Positions 45,611 through 54,376 of a stretch of 64,000 bases of DNA are shown here, piece by piece. The DNA is taken from the NCBI RefSeq assembly GCF_023887685.1, contig NZ_JAMWMR010000007.1, forward strand, positions 1-64,000, written 5' to 3'. The translations under genes were made by a program, and so were the position numbers. Under the pieces are notes generated by a model. That model was not told the DNA's origin. It saw only the letters and a list, made by a program, of their open reading frames with translations, and did not search any database. Positions within the stretch are counted from its first letter, which is position 1; the number at the start of each line of letters is the position of its first letter. This DNA comes from Streptomyces macrolidinus. GTDB taxonomy: Bacteria > Actinomycetota > Actinomycetes > Streptomycetales > Streptomycetaceae.

Positions 45611-46930
45611 ATGGCTTGTGTGAGCTATCCGTACGAAGCCCCAGTTTCGCAGACTCTTTTCGAGCGCGCGGCGGTCGTCACGCCAGGAGGCGTGAACTCT
45701 CCGGTGCGCGCCTTCGGAGCCGTGGGCGGTACGCCCCGGTTCATGGTGTCCGGCAGCGGCCCCTGGCTGACCGATGCCGATGGACGTGAATACGTCGACC
45801 TCGTGTGTTCGTGGGGACCCCTGATCCTCGGGCACGCCCACCCGGAGGTGATCGCGGCGGTTCAGGAGGCCGTCTCCCGCGGCACCTCCTTCGGCGCGCC
45901 CGGTGAGGGCGAGGTCGCGCTGGCCGAGGAGATCGTCGCCCGGATCGAGCCGGTCGAGCAGGTGCGCCTCGTCTCCAGCGGGACCGAGGCCACGATGTCG
46001 GCGATCCGGCTGGCCCGCGGGTTCACCCAGCGGTCCAAGGTGATCAAGTTCGCCGGGTGCTACCACGGCCATGTCGACTCGCTGCTCGCCGCGGCCGGCA
46101 GCGGTGTCGCCACCTTCGCGCTGCCCGACACCCCGGGTGTCACCGGCGCCCAGGCCGGGGACACCGTCGTCCTGCCGTACAACGACCTCGATGCCGTCCG
46201 CGCCGCCTTCGCCGCCCACCCCGGCGAGATCGCCTGTGTGATCACGGAGGCCTCGCCCGGCAACATGGGCGTCGTGCCGCCGCTGCCCGGGTTCAACCAG
46301 GGGCTGAAGGACCTCTGCCGGGAGAACGGCGCGCTGTACATCTCCGACGAGGTCATGACCGGCTTCCGGACCAGCAGGGCCGGCTGGTACGGCGTCGACG
46401 GCGTGGTGCCCGACCTGATGACCTTCGGCAAGGTCATGGGCGGCGGCTTCCCCGCCGCGGCCTTCGGCGGGCGCGCGGACGTCATGGCGTACCTCGCCCC
46501 GGCCGGGCCCGTCTACCAGGCCGGCACCCTCTCCGGGAACCCGATCGCGACCGCCGCGGGCCTCGCCCAGCTCCGCCTCCTCGACGACGCCGCGTACGAG
46601 AAGGTCGACGCGGTCTCCGCCGAGATCCGTAGGCTCGTCACGGACGCGCTCGCCAAGGAGGGCGTCGCCCACCGGGTGCAGAACGCCTCCAACATGTTCT
46701 CGGTGTTCTTCACCGACCGGCCGGTGCACACCTACGAGGACGCCAGGAGCCAGGAGTCCTTCCGGTTCACGGCGTTCTTCCACTCCCTTCTCTCGCAGGG
46801 CGTGTATCTGCCGCCGTCGGCGTTCGAGTCCTGGTTCGTCTCCACCGCCCATGACGAGCGGGCGCTCCAGAAGATCGCCGACGCCCTCCCGGCGGCGGCC
46901 CGTGCGGCAGCGGAGGCCACAGCGGCATGA
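45611..46930 (+). CDS. hemL: glutamate-1-semialdehyde 2,1-aminomutase
   Basis: A 439-residue PLP enzyme converting glutamate-1-semialdehyde (the HemA product) to 5-aminolevulinate. PLP signatures are [35 protein letters not shown] and the Schiff-base lysine in [22 protein letters not shown] carries the aspartate that holds the pyridine nitrogen. The family start is [11 protein letters not shown] or V/MSYPYEAP (ATG 45611 or GTG 45620); no ribosome binding site stands before either. The stop overlaps the phosphatase gene (ATGA). Confidence 0.95.
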   Translation: MACVSYPYEAPVSQTLFERAAVVTPGGVNSPVRAFGAVGGTPRFMVSGSGPWLTDADGREYVDLVCSWGPLILGHAHPEVIAAVQEAVSRGTSFGAPGEGEVALAEEIVARIEPVEQVRLVSSGTEATMSAIRLARGFTQRSKVIKFAGCYHGHVDSLLAAAGSGVATFALPDTPGVTGAQAGDTVVLPYNDLDAVRAAFAAHPGEIACVITEASPGNMGVVPPLPGFNQGLKDLCRENGALYISDEVMTGFRTSRAGWYGVDGVVPDLMTFGKVMGGGFPAAAFGGRADVMAYLAPAGPVYQAGTLSGNPIATAAGLAQLRLLDDAAYEKVDAVSAEIRRLVTDALAKEGVAHRVQNASNMFSVFFTDRPVHTYEDARSQESFRFTAFFHSLLSQGVYLPPSAFESWFVSTAHDERALQKIADALPAAARAAAEATAA

Positions 46931-47601
46931 GTGACATCACCGTCGTCCACCTGATGCGGCACGGCGAGGTCGCCAACCCCGAGGGGATCCTCTACGGGCG
47001 GCTGCCCGGGTACCACCTCTCCGACCTCGGCCGGCAGATGGCCGAGCGGGTCGCCGACCACCTCGCCTCCCGGGACATCACCCACGTCGTCGCCTCCCCG
47101 CTGGAGCGGGCGCAGGAGACGGCCACCCCGATCGCCAAGGCGCACGGGCTCGACCTGGCCGCCGACGAGCGGCTCATCGAGGCCGACAACGTCTTCCAGG
47201 GCAAGACCTTCGGCGTGGGTGACGGCGCGCTGCGGCGGCCGGAGAACTGGAAGCACCTCGTCAACCCGTTCAAGCCGTCCTGGGGCGAGCCGTATCTGGA
47301 GCAGGTCGTCCGGATGATGGCCGCGCTGGACGCCGCCAAGGACGCCGCGCGCGGCCATGAGGCCGTGTGCGTCAGCCACCAACTGCCGATCTGGATCGTG
47401 CGCAGCTTCGTGGAGAAGCGGCGGCTGTGGCACGACCCGCGCAAGCGGCAGTGCACGCTCGCCTCCCTGACCACGTTCACGTACCAGGGCGACAAGATCG
47501 TGTCGGTGGGGTACTCCGAGCCGGCCCGGGACCTCGTGCCCGCTCATCTCCTCGCGGGCGCCAAGCCGGTGAAGGGAAAGCAGAAGGCGTTCGGGGCCTG
47601 A
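46927..47601 (+). CDS. histidine phosphatase family protein (phosphoglycerate mutase-like)
   Basis: A 224-residue branched-domain phosphatase. Catalytic RHG in [23 protein letters not shown], and the second histidine in [11 protein letters not shown]. It probably removes phosphate from a small metabolite; the substrate is unknown. It starts in an ATGA overlap with hemL, the first gene of the unit, and the operon continues toward the cytochrome c genes after an RNA-structured gap. Confidence 0.9.
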   Translation: MSDITVVHLMRHGEVANPEGILYGRLPGYHLSDLGRQMAERVADHLASRDITHVVASPLERAQETATPIAKAHGLDLAADERLIEADNVFQGKTFGVGDGALRRPENWKHLVNPFKPSWGEPYLEQVVRMMAALDAAKDAARGHEAVCVSHQLPIWIVRSFVEKRRLWHDPRKRQCTLASLTTFTYQGDKIVSVGYSEPARDLVPAHLLAGAKPVKGKQKAFGA

Positions 47602-47685
47602 GCGCACCGCTGTGCCGCCGGGCTCCCGCGGACGCGTGTCCGCGCAAAGCCCGGCGCGACGGGGGCGTGTTCGGGAACCGCCCTC

Positions 47686-47767
47686 TTCATCGCGCCCTCT
47701 TGCCTAGTGCCCCGACGGACAACGCTGCCTGCCGGGGCACGGGTGACCACCAAGAGGGCGCGATGAA
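47686..47767 (+). promoter_or_regulatory. large stem-loop covering the ribosome binding site of the lipoprotein gene
   Basis: Outer arms 47686-47702 and 47751-47767 are exact reverse complements (17 bp, ttcatcgcgccctcttg and complement); an inner stem gtgccccg/cggggcac (47707-47714 and 47733-47740) also pairs. The right outer arm contains GAGGG (47754-47758) and ends one base before ATG 47768. In RNA the ribosome binding site is therefore buried; the structure may also end transcription of the hemL unit. Confidence 0.75.
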
Positions 47768-49033
47768 ATGGGGAACGTGATGCGGCGCATCGGCCGACGG
47801 GGACTGATCGGGCTCGGAGCGGGCGCGGCAGCGGCGATGGGACTGGCCGCGTGCGGGTCCCAGCAGGGGGGTACGAAGCCGGGCGGTTCCGGCAAGGGCG
47901 CCGCCGGAAGTACCGGCCCCAGTGTTCCCGTACGTCCGCTCGGTGACGGCTCCACCGCCGACACCGGTGCGCAGCCGAACCAGCCGGACAAGCCCGCACC
48001 GCTGGAGCCCGGCCGGACCCCGCCCCAGTTCGTCGTGTTCTCCTGGGACGGCGCCGGAGAAGTCGGCAACGGCCTCTTCCCGCGCTTTCTCGACCTCGCC
48101 AAGAATCACGGCGCGCACATGACGTTCTTTCTCTCCGGGCTGTATGTGCTCCCGGAGTCGAAGAAGCGCATGTATCTGCCGCCGAACAACCAGCCGGGCG
48201 CCTCGGACATCGGATATCTCACCGACGACCACATTCGCGCCACGCTGAAGAATGTCCGCCGCGCCTGGCTGGAAGGCCATGAGATAGGCACCCATTTCAA
48301 CGGCCATTTCTGTTCCGGTTTCGGCACGGTCGGGAACTGGACGCCGAAGCAGTGGCGCAGCGAGATAGAGCAGGCCAAGTCCTTCGTCAAGGAATGGCGC
48401 ACCAACACCGGGTTCAAGGACCTGCCGCCGCTCCCCTTCGACTACGACAAGGAGTTGGTCGGCGGCCGTACGCCCTGTCTCCTCGGCCAGGAGAACCTGC
48501 TGCCCACGGCCCGCGAGCTGGGCTGGCGCTACGACGCCTCCTCGCCGGGCGGGCGGCAGCGCTGGCCGGAGAAGAAGCAGGGGCTGTGGGATCTCCCGCT
48601 CCAGCTCATCCCGTTCCCCGGGCATCGGTTCGAGGTGCTGTCGATGGACTACAACATCCTCGCCAACCAGTCGATCAACTCGACCCAGGCACCCGCGCAC
48701 AACTACCCGGGCTGGCGCAAGCAGGCAACAGACGCCTACATAGCTGGATTTGACCGGGCATACCGGACGAACAGGGCGCCGTTCTTCATAGGCAACCACT
48801 TCGAGCAGTGGAACGGCGGCATCTACATGGACGCCGTGGAAGAAGCGTTCAAGCACATCGCGCGCGAGAAGGAGAAGGGCGCCGACATACGGCTCGTCTC
48901 CTTCCGGCAGTTCACGGACTGGCTCGACGCCCAGCGGCCCGAGGTGGTCCACAAGCTCCAGTCGCTGGACGTGGGGCAGCAGCCGACCGGCGGCTGGAAG
49001 GAGTTCCTCGCCGCCACCGGCACAGGGGCCTAA
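47768..49033 (+). CDS. Tat-exported lipoprotein with polysaccharide-deacetylase-like domain
   Basis: A 421-residue protein. The signal peptide RRIGRRGLIGLGAGAAAAM ends at the lipobox LAAC, with a twin-arginine motif, and a Gly/Ser/Pro linker follows to about residue 80. The remainder resembles a NodB-type deacetylase fold: FVVFSWDGAGEV, a HEIGTHFNGHFC segment with metal-binding histidines, and LVSFRQFTDWLD near the end. The exact activity on cell-wall glycans is inferred. ATG 47768 (GAGGG 9 nt upstream) or ATG 47780 (GGGGAA) may be used. The TAA stop is formed at the left edge of a MITE-like repeat. Confidence 0.8.
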   Translation: MGNVMRRIGRRGLIGLGAGAAAAMGLAACGSQQGGTKPGGSGKGAAGSTGPSVPVRPLGDGSTADTGAQPNQPDKPAPLEPGRTPPQFVVFSWDGAGEVGNGLFPRFLDLAKNHGAHMTFFLSGLYVLPESKKRMYLPPNNQPGASDIGYLTDDHIRATLKNVRRAWLEGHEIGTHFNGHFCSGFGTVGNWTPKQWRSEIEQAKSFVKEWRTNTGFKDLPPLPFDYDKELVGGRTPCLLGQENLLPTARELGWRYDASSPGGRQRWPEKKQGLWDLPLQLIPFPGHRFEVLSMDYNILANQSINSTQAPAHNYPGWRKQATDAYIAGFDRAYRTNRAPFFIGNHFEQWNGGIYMDAVEEAFKHIAREKEKGADIRLVSFRQFTDWLDAQRPEVVHKLQSLDVGQQPTGGWKEFLAATGTGA

Positions 49034-49195
49034 GGGCTGTCCCGTAATCCCTGGCGGATCAGCGCGCGGCGTCGGATGCGGTGCATCGCAAGGCGGAGGG
49101 ACGCCCGAATACTGGACGTATTCGGGCGTTCCGACAACGCGGCGAGGTGCCGTAGCCGTCGTCGCGCGCCCGTCAGGGATTACGGGACAGCCCTT
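49032..49195. mobile_element. MITE-like palindromic repeat
   Basis: Perfect 22-bp terminal inverted repeats (49032-49053 and 49174-49195; outer bases aagggctgtcccgtaatccc). The interior contains gtgcatcgcaaggcggaggg and acaacgcggcgaggtgccgt, shared with the other copies. It begins inside the TAA stop of the preceding gene and directly abuts another copy of the family. No coding capacity. Confidence 0.85.
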
Positions 49196-49405
49196 AGGGC
49201 CTGTATCGAGTTGCCCGCCTGCGTCGCGACGCCTGGCACGGCACCTCGCCGCGTTGTCGGGCTCGCCCGCGTACGCCCAGTACGCGGGCGACCCTCCGCC
49301 TTGCGAGGCTCCCCCACTGCCTGAAGGGCGTGGGAGGTGCCCCCAGCACCAGACGCCGCGACGCCCGCCTTCCGGGCGGACGACGGGCAACTCGATACAG
49401 GCCCT
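49196..49405. mobile_element. MITE-like palindromic repeat (adjacent second element)
   Basis: Perfect 22-bp terminal inverted repeats (49196-49217 and 49384-49405; outer bases agggcctgtatcgagttgcc). Its interior is in the opposite orientation to the neighbour and carries an extra hairpin block (about 49310-49340, cccccactgcctgaagggcg and following) also found in the 38.3 kb copy. The two elements fill most of the gap 49034-49497 before resA. Confidence 0.85.
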
Positions 49406-49497
49406 AGGGGGACCCGTCGAAGGCCGCCTGAAATGCGGGTTTCCACCCGTGAGGGGGGTGCGCAAGATCCCCGGAACGGACATGCGAAACTTTTCAC

Positions 49498-50133
49498 ATG
49501 AGTGCCGCCTGCCGCGCCCCGCAGCGCCTGAACCGCACCCGTAGCCGCAGTCGCCGCCATGCCGTCCTCGCCTCCGCCGGGGCCGCCATCGCGGCGCTCG
49601 TGCTGTCCGCGTGCGGATCCGGCGGCGTCTCCGGGGGCTCGGGCAACACCAACTTCATCACCGGCAAGGACGGCATCGCGACCGTCAAGAAGGGCGAGCG
49701 GGACACCGCCCCCGACCTGTCCGGCACCACGATCGACGGCAAGAAGCTCGACGTCGCCTCCTACAAGGGCAAGATCGTCGTCCTCAACGTCTGGGGCTCC
49801 TGGTGCCCGCCGTGCCGCGCCGAGGCGTCGAACTTCGTCAAGGTCGCCAAGGACAACGAGCGCAACGGCGTCCAGTTCGTGGGCATCAACACCCGCGACA
49901 CCAGCACCGGCCCGGCCCGCGCCTTCGAGAAGGAGTACGGGGTCACCTACCCGAGCCTGTACGACCCGACGGGCAAGCTGATGCTGCGCTTCAAGAAGGG
50001 CACGCTCAACCCCCAGGCCATTCCCTCCACGCTCGTCATCGACCGGGACGGCAAGATCGCCGCGCGTACGCTCCAGCCTCTGACCGAGGAGAAGCTGCGC
50101 GAGATGATCGACCCCGTCGTCGCGGAGAAGTGA
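49498..50133 (+). CDS. resA: TlpA-family thiol-disulfide reductase (ResA)
   Basis: A 211-residue lipoprotein thioredoxin. Lipobox LSAC (C39). The redox motif WCPPC is at 102-106 in VVLNVWGSWCPPCRAEAS, with NPQAIPSTLVIDRDG holding the cis-proline. In system II cytochrome c maturation ResA reduces the heme-binding CXXCH cysteines of apocytochrome c outside the membrane. ATG 49498 has no clear ribosome binding site. It is followed by ccdA after 1 nt. Confidence 0.93.
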   Translation: MSAACRAPQRLNRTRSRSRRHAVLASAGAAIAALVLSACGSGGVSGGSGNTNFITGKDGIATVKKGERDTAPDLSGTTIDGKKLDVASYKGKIVVLNVWGSWCPPCRAEASNFVKVAKDNERNGVQFVGINTRDTSTGPARAFEKEYGVTYPSLYDPTGKLMLRFKKGTLNPQAIPSTLVIDRDGKIAARTLQPLTEEKLREMIDPVVAEK

Positions 50134-50134
50134 C

Positions 50135-50908
50135 GTGAGCGCAATGGTCACGCTCGCGGCGGTCGCCGAAGGCAATGAGACGGTCCGCAACGGGGCGCTG
50201 CTGGTCGCCCTGCCCGTCGCACTTCTCGGCGGGCTCGTCTCCTTCTTCTCGCCGTGCGTCCTGCCGCTCGTCCCCGGCTACCTCTCGTATGTCACGGGGG
50301 TCGCCGGCACCGACCTGGCCGAGGCCCGGCGGGGCCGGATGGCCATGGGCGCCGCGCTGTTCGTCCTCGGCTTCACCGCCGTGTTCGTCTCCGGCGGGGC
50401 GCTGTTCGGGTATTTCGGGGCGACGCTCCAGGAGTACCGGGACACCCTGTCCAAGGTGCTCGGCATCTTCATGATCCTGCTGGGCGTCTTCTTCATGGGC
50501 CTGATGCCCTGGCTGACCCAGCGCGAGTTCCGGTTCCACCAGCGGCCCGCCACCGGTCTCGTGGGCGCGCCGCTGCTCGGCGCGCTGTTCGGGATCGGCT
50601 GGACGCCCTGCATCGGCCCGACCCTCTCCTCCGTCCTGGTGCTCTCCTCCGACCAGGGCAGCGCAGGCCGCGGTGCCCTCCTGACCGTCGCCTACTGCCT
50701 CGGTCTCGGTGTCCCCTTCGTGCTCGCGGCGGTCGCCTTCCGCAAGGCGCTCGGTGCGTTCGGCTGGGTCAAGCAGCACTACGCCTGGGTGATGCGGATC
50801 GGGGGGATCATGATGATCGGTACGGGCCTGCTGCTGCTGACCGGCGCCTGGGACGGCATCGTGCAGCAGATGCAGAGCTGGTCCGACGGCTTCACGGTGG
50901 GGATCTGA
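50135..50908 (+). CDS. ccdA: cytochrome c biogenesis protein CcdA
   Basis: A 257-residue, six-helix membrane protein of the DsbD/CcdA group that passes electrons from cytoplasmic thioredoxin to ResA. Motifs are SFFSPCVLPLVPGYLSYVTG (first redox cysteine) and GIGWTPCIGPTLSSVL (second). GTG 50135 is 1 nt after the resA stop and followed after 3 nt by resB, a tight operon. Confidence 0.93.
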   Translation: MSAMVTLAAVAEGNETVRNGALLVALPVALLGGLVSFFSPCVLPLVPGYLSYVTGVAGTDLAEARRGRMAMGAALFVLGFTAVFVSGGALFGYFGATLQEYRDTLSKVLGIFMILLGVFFMGLMPWLTQREFRFHQRPATGLVGAPLLGALFGIGWTPCIGPTLSSVLVLSSDQGSAGRGALLTVAYCLGLGVPFVLAAVAFRKALGAFGWVKQHYAWVMRIGGIMMIGTGLLLLTGAWDGIVQQMQSWSDGFTVGI

Positions 50909-50911
50909 TCC

Positions 50912-52723
50912 ATGAGCGACACACGGAGCACCGACGTGCACAGCGAGACGACGGACACCCCCGCCGATACGGGCACCTCCACCGACAAGGACCTCACCGA
51001 GGCCGGATCGCGGCTCTCCACCGCCCCCGTCGAGACCGCCATGCCCGGCTCCTTCGGCGGCTCCCGGGCCCCCGGCGCGCTGGGCTGGATCAGCTGGACC
51101 GCGCGCGAGGTCATCGGCTGGGCCCGCTGGTTCTGGCGGCAGCTCACCTCGATGCGGGTCGCGCTGCTCCTGCTCTTCCTGCTCTCGCTCGGCGCGATTC
51201 CCGGCTCGCTGATCCCGCAGTCCGGCACCAACGCGATGGCCGTCCAGGCGTTCAAGGACGCGCACGACGTCCGCGGCCCGCTCTACGACCGGCTCGGGCT
51301 GTTCCATGTGTACAGCTCGGTGTGGTTCTCCTCGATCTACATCCTGCTGTTCGTCTCGCTCATCGGCTGTATCGTGCCGCGCGCCTGGCAGTTCGTCGGC
51401 CAGCTCAGGAGCCGCCCGCCGGGCGCGCCGAGGCGCCTGGAGCGACTGCCCGCGTACGCGACCTGGCGGACCGACGCCGCACCGGAGGAGGTCCGCGCGG
51501 CCGCGCTGAAGGCGCTCCGGCAGCGCCGCTTCCGGGCGCATGTGACGGGGGACGCCGTCGCCGCCGAGAAGGGCTATCTGCGCGAGGCCGGCAACCTGCT
51601 CTTCCATGTCGCCCTGGTGGTGATGCTGGTCGCCTTCGCCTGGGGCCAGTTGTACAAGTCCGAGGGCAACAAGCTGATCATCGAGGGCGACGGCTTCGCC
51701 AACACCCTCACCCAGTACGACGACTTCAAGTCCGGCAACCTCTTCACCGCCGACGACCTGGTGCCGTACAGCTTCACCCTGCGCGACTTCACCGGCACCT
51801 ACGAGCGCACCGGCCCGAACAAGGGCACCCCGCGCACGTTCAAGGCGGACCTCACCTACAGCGAGGGCGCCTACGGCAAGGAGAAGAAGACCACCGTCAG
51901 GGTCAACCAGCCGCTGCACGTCGGTGACTCCAAGGTCTACCTCGTCAACCACGGGTACGCGCCCGTGGTCACCGTCCGCGACGGCAAGGGCAAGGTCGTC
52001 TTCCATGACGCCGTGCCGATGCTGCCCCTCGACGCCAACGTCACCTCGCAGGGTGCGATCCAGGTGCGCGACGGCTATCGCAACGCCAAGGGCGAGAAGG
52101 AGCAGCTCGGCTTCGGCGCGATCTTCGTACCGACCTTCGCCGGGGCCGGCCAGGGGTCGATGTTCTCCCAGTTCCCCGCGGCCGACAACCCGGTGCTCGC
52201 GGTGAACGCGTACCACGGCGACCTCGGCGTCAATGCGGGGGTCCCGTCGAACGTCTACCAGCTCAACACCAAGAACCTGAAGCAGTTCAAGGGCGCCGAC
52301 GGCAAGATCCTCAAGGCTCGTCTGGCGCCCGGCCAGACCATGAAGCTGCCGGGCGGTTACGGCTCGATCACCTTCGAGAAGCAGGTCAAGGAATGGGCCG
52401 GCTTCCAGATCGTGCAGCAGCCCGGCAGTGGCTGGGCGCTCGGCGGTGCGCTCGCCGCGATCCTCGGCCTGGCCGGTTCCCTGTTCATCCCGCGCCGCCG
52501 GGTCTGGGTGCGCGCCACGACCGGCGCCGACGGTGCCACCGTGGTGGAGATGGCTGGCCTCGGCCGCAGCGAGTCGGCGAAGCTGCCCGAGGAACTCGGC
52601 GACCTGGCCGCGCTCGTGCACGACCAGGCGCCCACCAAGACCGCCGACCCAGACGCCGACCCCGATCGGGAGCCGGACGCCGCATCTCACGTACCTGCCG
52701 CTGAAGGGGTTCAGACGAAGTGA
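50912..52723 (+). CDS. resB: cytochrome c biogenesis protein ResB
   Basis: A 603-residue half of the system II heme-handling complex. There is a long N-terminal Thr/Asp-rich leader (to about 55), then transmembrane helices (MRVALLLLFLLSLGAIPGSL, VYSSVWFSSIYILLFVSLIG, LLFHVALVVMLVAFAWG), a large extracytoplasmic domain (about 250-505), a last helix and a Pro/Ala/Asp-rich tail. It works with CcsB (CcsA type) to export and attach heme. The stop overlaps ccsB as GTGA. Confidence 0.93.
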   Translation: MSDTRSTDVHSETTDTPADTGTSTDKDLTEAGSRLSTAPVETAMPGSFGGSRAPGALGWISWTAREVIGWARWFWRQLTSMRVALLLLFLLSLGAIPGSLIPQSGTNAMAVQAFKDAHDVRGPLYDRLGLFHVYSSVWFSSIYILLFVSLIGCIVPRAWQFVGQLRSRPPGAPRRLERLPAYATWRTDAAPEEVRAAALKALRQRRFRAHVTGDAVAAEKGYLREAGNLLFHVALVVMLVAFAWGQLYKSEGNKLIIEGDGFANTLTQYDDFKSGNLFTADDLVPYSFTLRDFTGTYERTGPNKGTPRTFKADLTYSEGAYGKEKKTTVRVNQPLHVGDSKVYLVNHGYAPVVTVRDGKGKVVFHDAVPMLPLDANVTSQGAIQVRDGYRNAKGEKEQLGFGAIFVPTFAGAGQGSMFSQFPAADNPVLAVNAYHGDLGVNAGVPSNVYQLNTKNLKQFKGADGKILKARLAPGQTMKLPGGYGSITFEKQVKEWAGFQIVQQPGSGWALGGALAAILGLAGSLFIPRRRVWVRATTGADGATVVEMAGLGRSESAKLPEELGDLAALVHDQAPTKTADPDADPDREPDAASHVPAAEGVQTK

Positions 52724-53805
52724 CCCTCGCCCTCGCCACCAACGAACATCTCGCGAATCTCAGCAATACGCTGATCTACTCCTCGATGGCCGTCTACACC
52801 CTGGCCTTCTTCGCGTACATCGCCGAATGGATCTTCGGCAGCCGCAGCAAGGTCGCCCGTACGGCCAGCGCCCTCACCGCCGAGGCGCCGCGCGCGGCCG
52901 AGGCGCCCGCCGTCGCCGTCAAGCAGGCCGGCGGCACCGCGGTGCTGGAGCGGCCGAAGGTCGTCACCCGCGCCGCGGCCGGTGCCCGTGACGTGCCGGA
53001 CGGTCCGGGCGCCCACGGCGGCGACGAGCAGGGCGACCTCTACGGCCGGATCGCCGTGTCGCTCACCGTGCTGTCCTTCCTCGTCGAGCTGGCCGGGGTC
53101 ATCGCCCGCGCGGCCTCGGTGCAGCGGGCGCCGTGGGGCAACATGTACGAGTTCAGCATCACCTTCTCCACGGTCGCGGTCGGTGTGTACCTCGCGCTGC
53201 TGGCGCTGAAGAAGAACGTGCGCTGGATCGGCCTGTTCCTCATCACCACGGTCCTGCTCGACCTGGGTCTCGCCGTCACGGTCCTGTACACGGCCAGCGA
53301 CCAGCTCGTACCGGCCCTGCACTCGTACTGGCTGATCATCCACGTCTCCACCGCGATCTTCTGCGGAGCGGTCCTCTACGTCGGTGCGGTCGCCACGCTC
53401 GCCTACCTCTTCAAGGACTCCTACGAGAACAAGCTGGCCGGCGGGGGCAAGCCCGGCCGCTTCGCCACCTCGGTCATGGAGCGGCTGCCCTCCTCGGCCT
53501 CGCTCGACAAGTTCGCCTACCGCGTCAACGCCGCCGTCTTCCCGCTGTGGACCTTCACGATCATCGCGGGTGCCATCTGGGCCGGTGACGCCTGGGGCCG
53601 CTACTGGGGCTGGGACCCGAAGGAGACGTGGGCCTTCATCACCTGGGTCGCCTACGCCTGCTATCTGCACGCCCGCTCCACCGCGGGCTGGAAGGGCCGC
53701 AAGGCGGCGTACATCGCGCTCGTCGCCTTCGCCTGCTACCTGTTCAACTACTACGGCGTGAACCTCTTCGTCGGCGGTATGCACTCGTACGCGGGCGTGA
53801 AGTAA
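52720..53805 (+). CDS. ccsB: cytochrome c biogenesis protein CcsB (CcsA/ResC type)
   Basis: A 361-residue membrane protein that presents heme to apocytochrome c. The tryptophan-rich heme motif is WGRYWGWDPKETWAFITWV, with conserved histidines in LHSYWLIIHVSTAIF and YLHARSTAGW. It has about eight helices; residues 45-105 form a variable Ala/Val/Gly linker. GTGA overlap with resB. It ends at a good terminator. Confidence 0.93.
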   Translation: MTLALATNEHLANLSNTLIYSSMAVYTLAFFAYIAEWIFGSRSKVARTASALTAEAPRAAEAPAVAVKQAGGTAVLERPKVVTRAAAGARDVPDGPGAHGGDEQGDLYGRIAVSLTVLSFLVELAGVIARAASVQRAPWGNMYEFSITFSTVAVGVYLALLALKKNVRWIGLFLITTVLLDLGLAVTVLYTASDQLVPALHSYWLIIHVSTAIFCGAVLYVGAVATLAYLFKDSYENKLAGGGKPGRFATSVMERLPSSASLDKFAYRVNAAVFPLWTFTIIAGAIWAGDAWGRYWGWDPKETWAFITWVAYACYLHARSTAGWKGRKAAYIALVAFACYLFNYYGVNLFVGGMHSYAGVK

Positions 53806-53816
53806 CTCCCCTCTGG

Positions 53817-53858
53817 CGAAGGCCGGTTCGGTGCGGCACTGCACCGGACCGGCCTTCG
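53817..53858 (+). terminator. terminator after the cytochrome c biogenesis operon
   Basis: cgaaggccggttcggtgc and gcaccggaccggccttcg (53817-53834 and 53841-53858) form an 18-bp stem with one mismatch-type pair and a 6-nt loop. Confidence 0.85.
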
Positions 53859-53941
53859 TCGTACGCGGACGTCCCGCCGTGCTCGCCGGGGCGTCGCCCG
53901 GACCGTGTGCGGATCCCTCGCCCGCGCGCGAGGCTGGTGGT

Positions 53942-54370
53942 ATGAGCAGTCCCATCGAGCCCGTCGAACCGATCGAGGAAGGCACTCCCGAATGCCGGGG
54001 CGAGCTGTGGGTACGGCACTACCTGCTGCGGCTGCCCGGCACTGTGGAGGAGACCTGGCCCGTCCTCGCCACCCCCGAGGGGCTGGGGGAGTGGCTGGCC
54101 GCGGCCGAGCCGTTCGAACCACGGCTCGGCGGCGCGGTGGCGCTCCACCTGCCCGACGGGACCGCCGAGGGCCGTATCACCGCGTGGGACGTGGAGCGGG
54201 TCGCGGAGTACACGGTGGAGGGGCGGGGCCGGATCCGCTTCCATCTGGAGCCGGGGCGACCGACGGGGACGACGGTGCGTTTCACCCACGAGAGCGAGCA
54301 GGAGCGGGACCCGGGCTGGCGGGAGCGTTTCGAGCGGCTTCTCGCCCGTGCGGAGCGCGGCGGCGGGTGA
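53942..54370 (+). CDS. SRPBCC (Aha1/START-like) domain protein
   Basis: A 142-residue small-ligand-binding fold. LRLPGTVEETWPVLATPEGL and FEPRLGGAVALHLPDGTAEG with VERVAEYTVEGRGRIRFHLE match the activator-of-Hsp90-ATPase/SRPBCC pattern. Role unknown; such proteins bind hydrophobic molecules. ATG 53942 is the family start; the frame continues upstream in the terminator region. It is convergent with the receptor gene, 6 nt apart. Confidence 0.8.
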   Translation: MSSPIEPVEPIEEGTPECRGELWVRHYLLRLPGTVEETWPVLATPEGLGEWLAAAEPFEPRLGGAVALHLPDGTAEGRITAWDVERVAEYTVEGRGRIRFHLEPGRPTGTTVRFTHESEQERDPGWRERFERLLARAERGGG

Positions 54371-54376
54371 GCCCCC

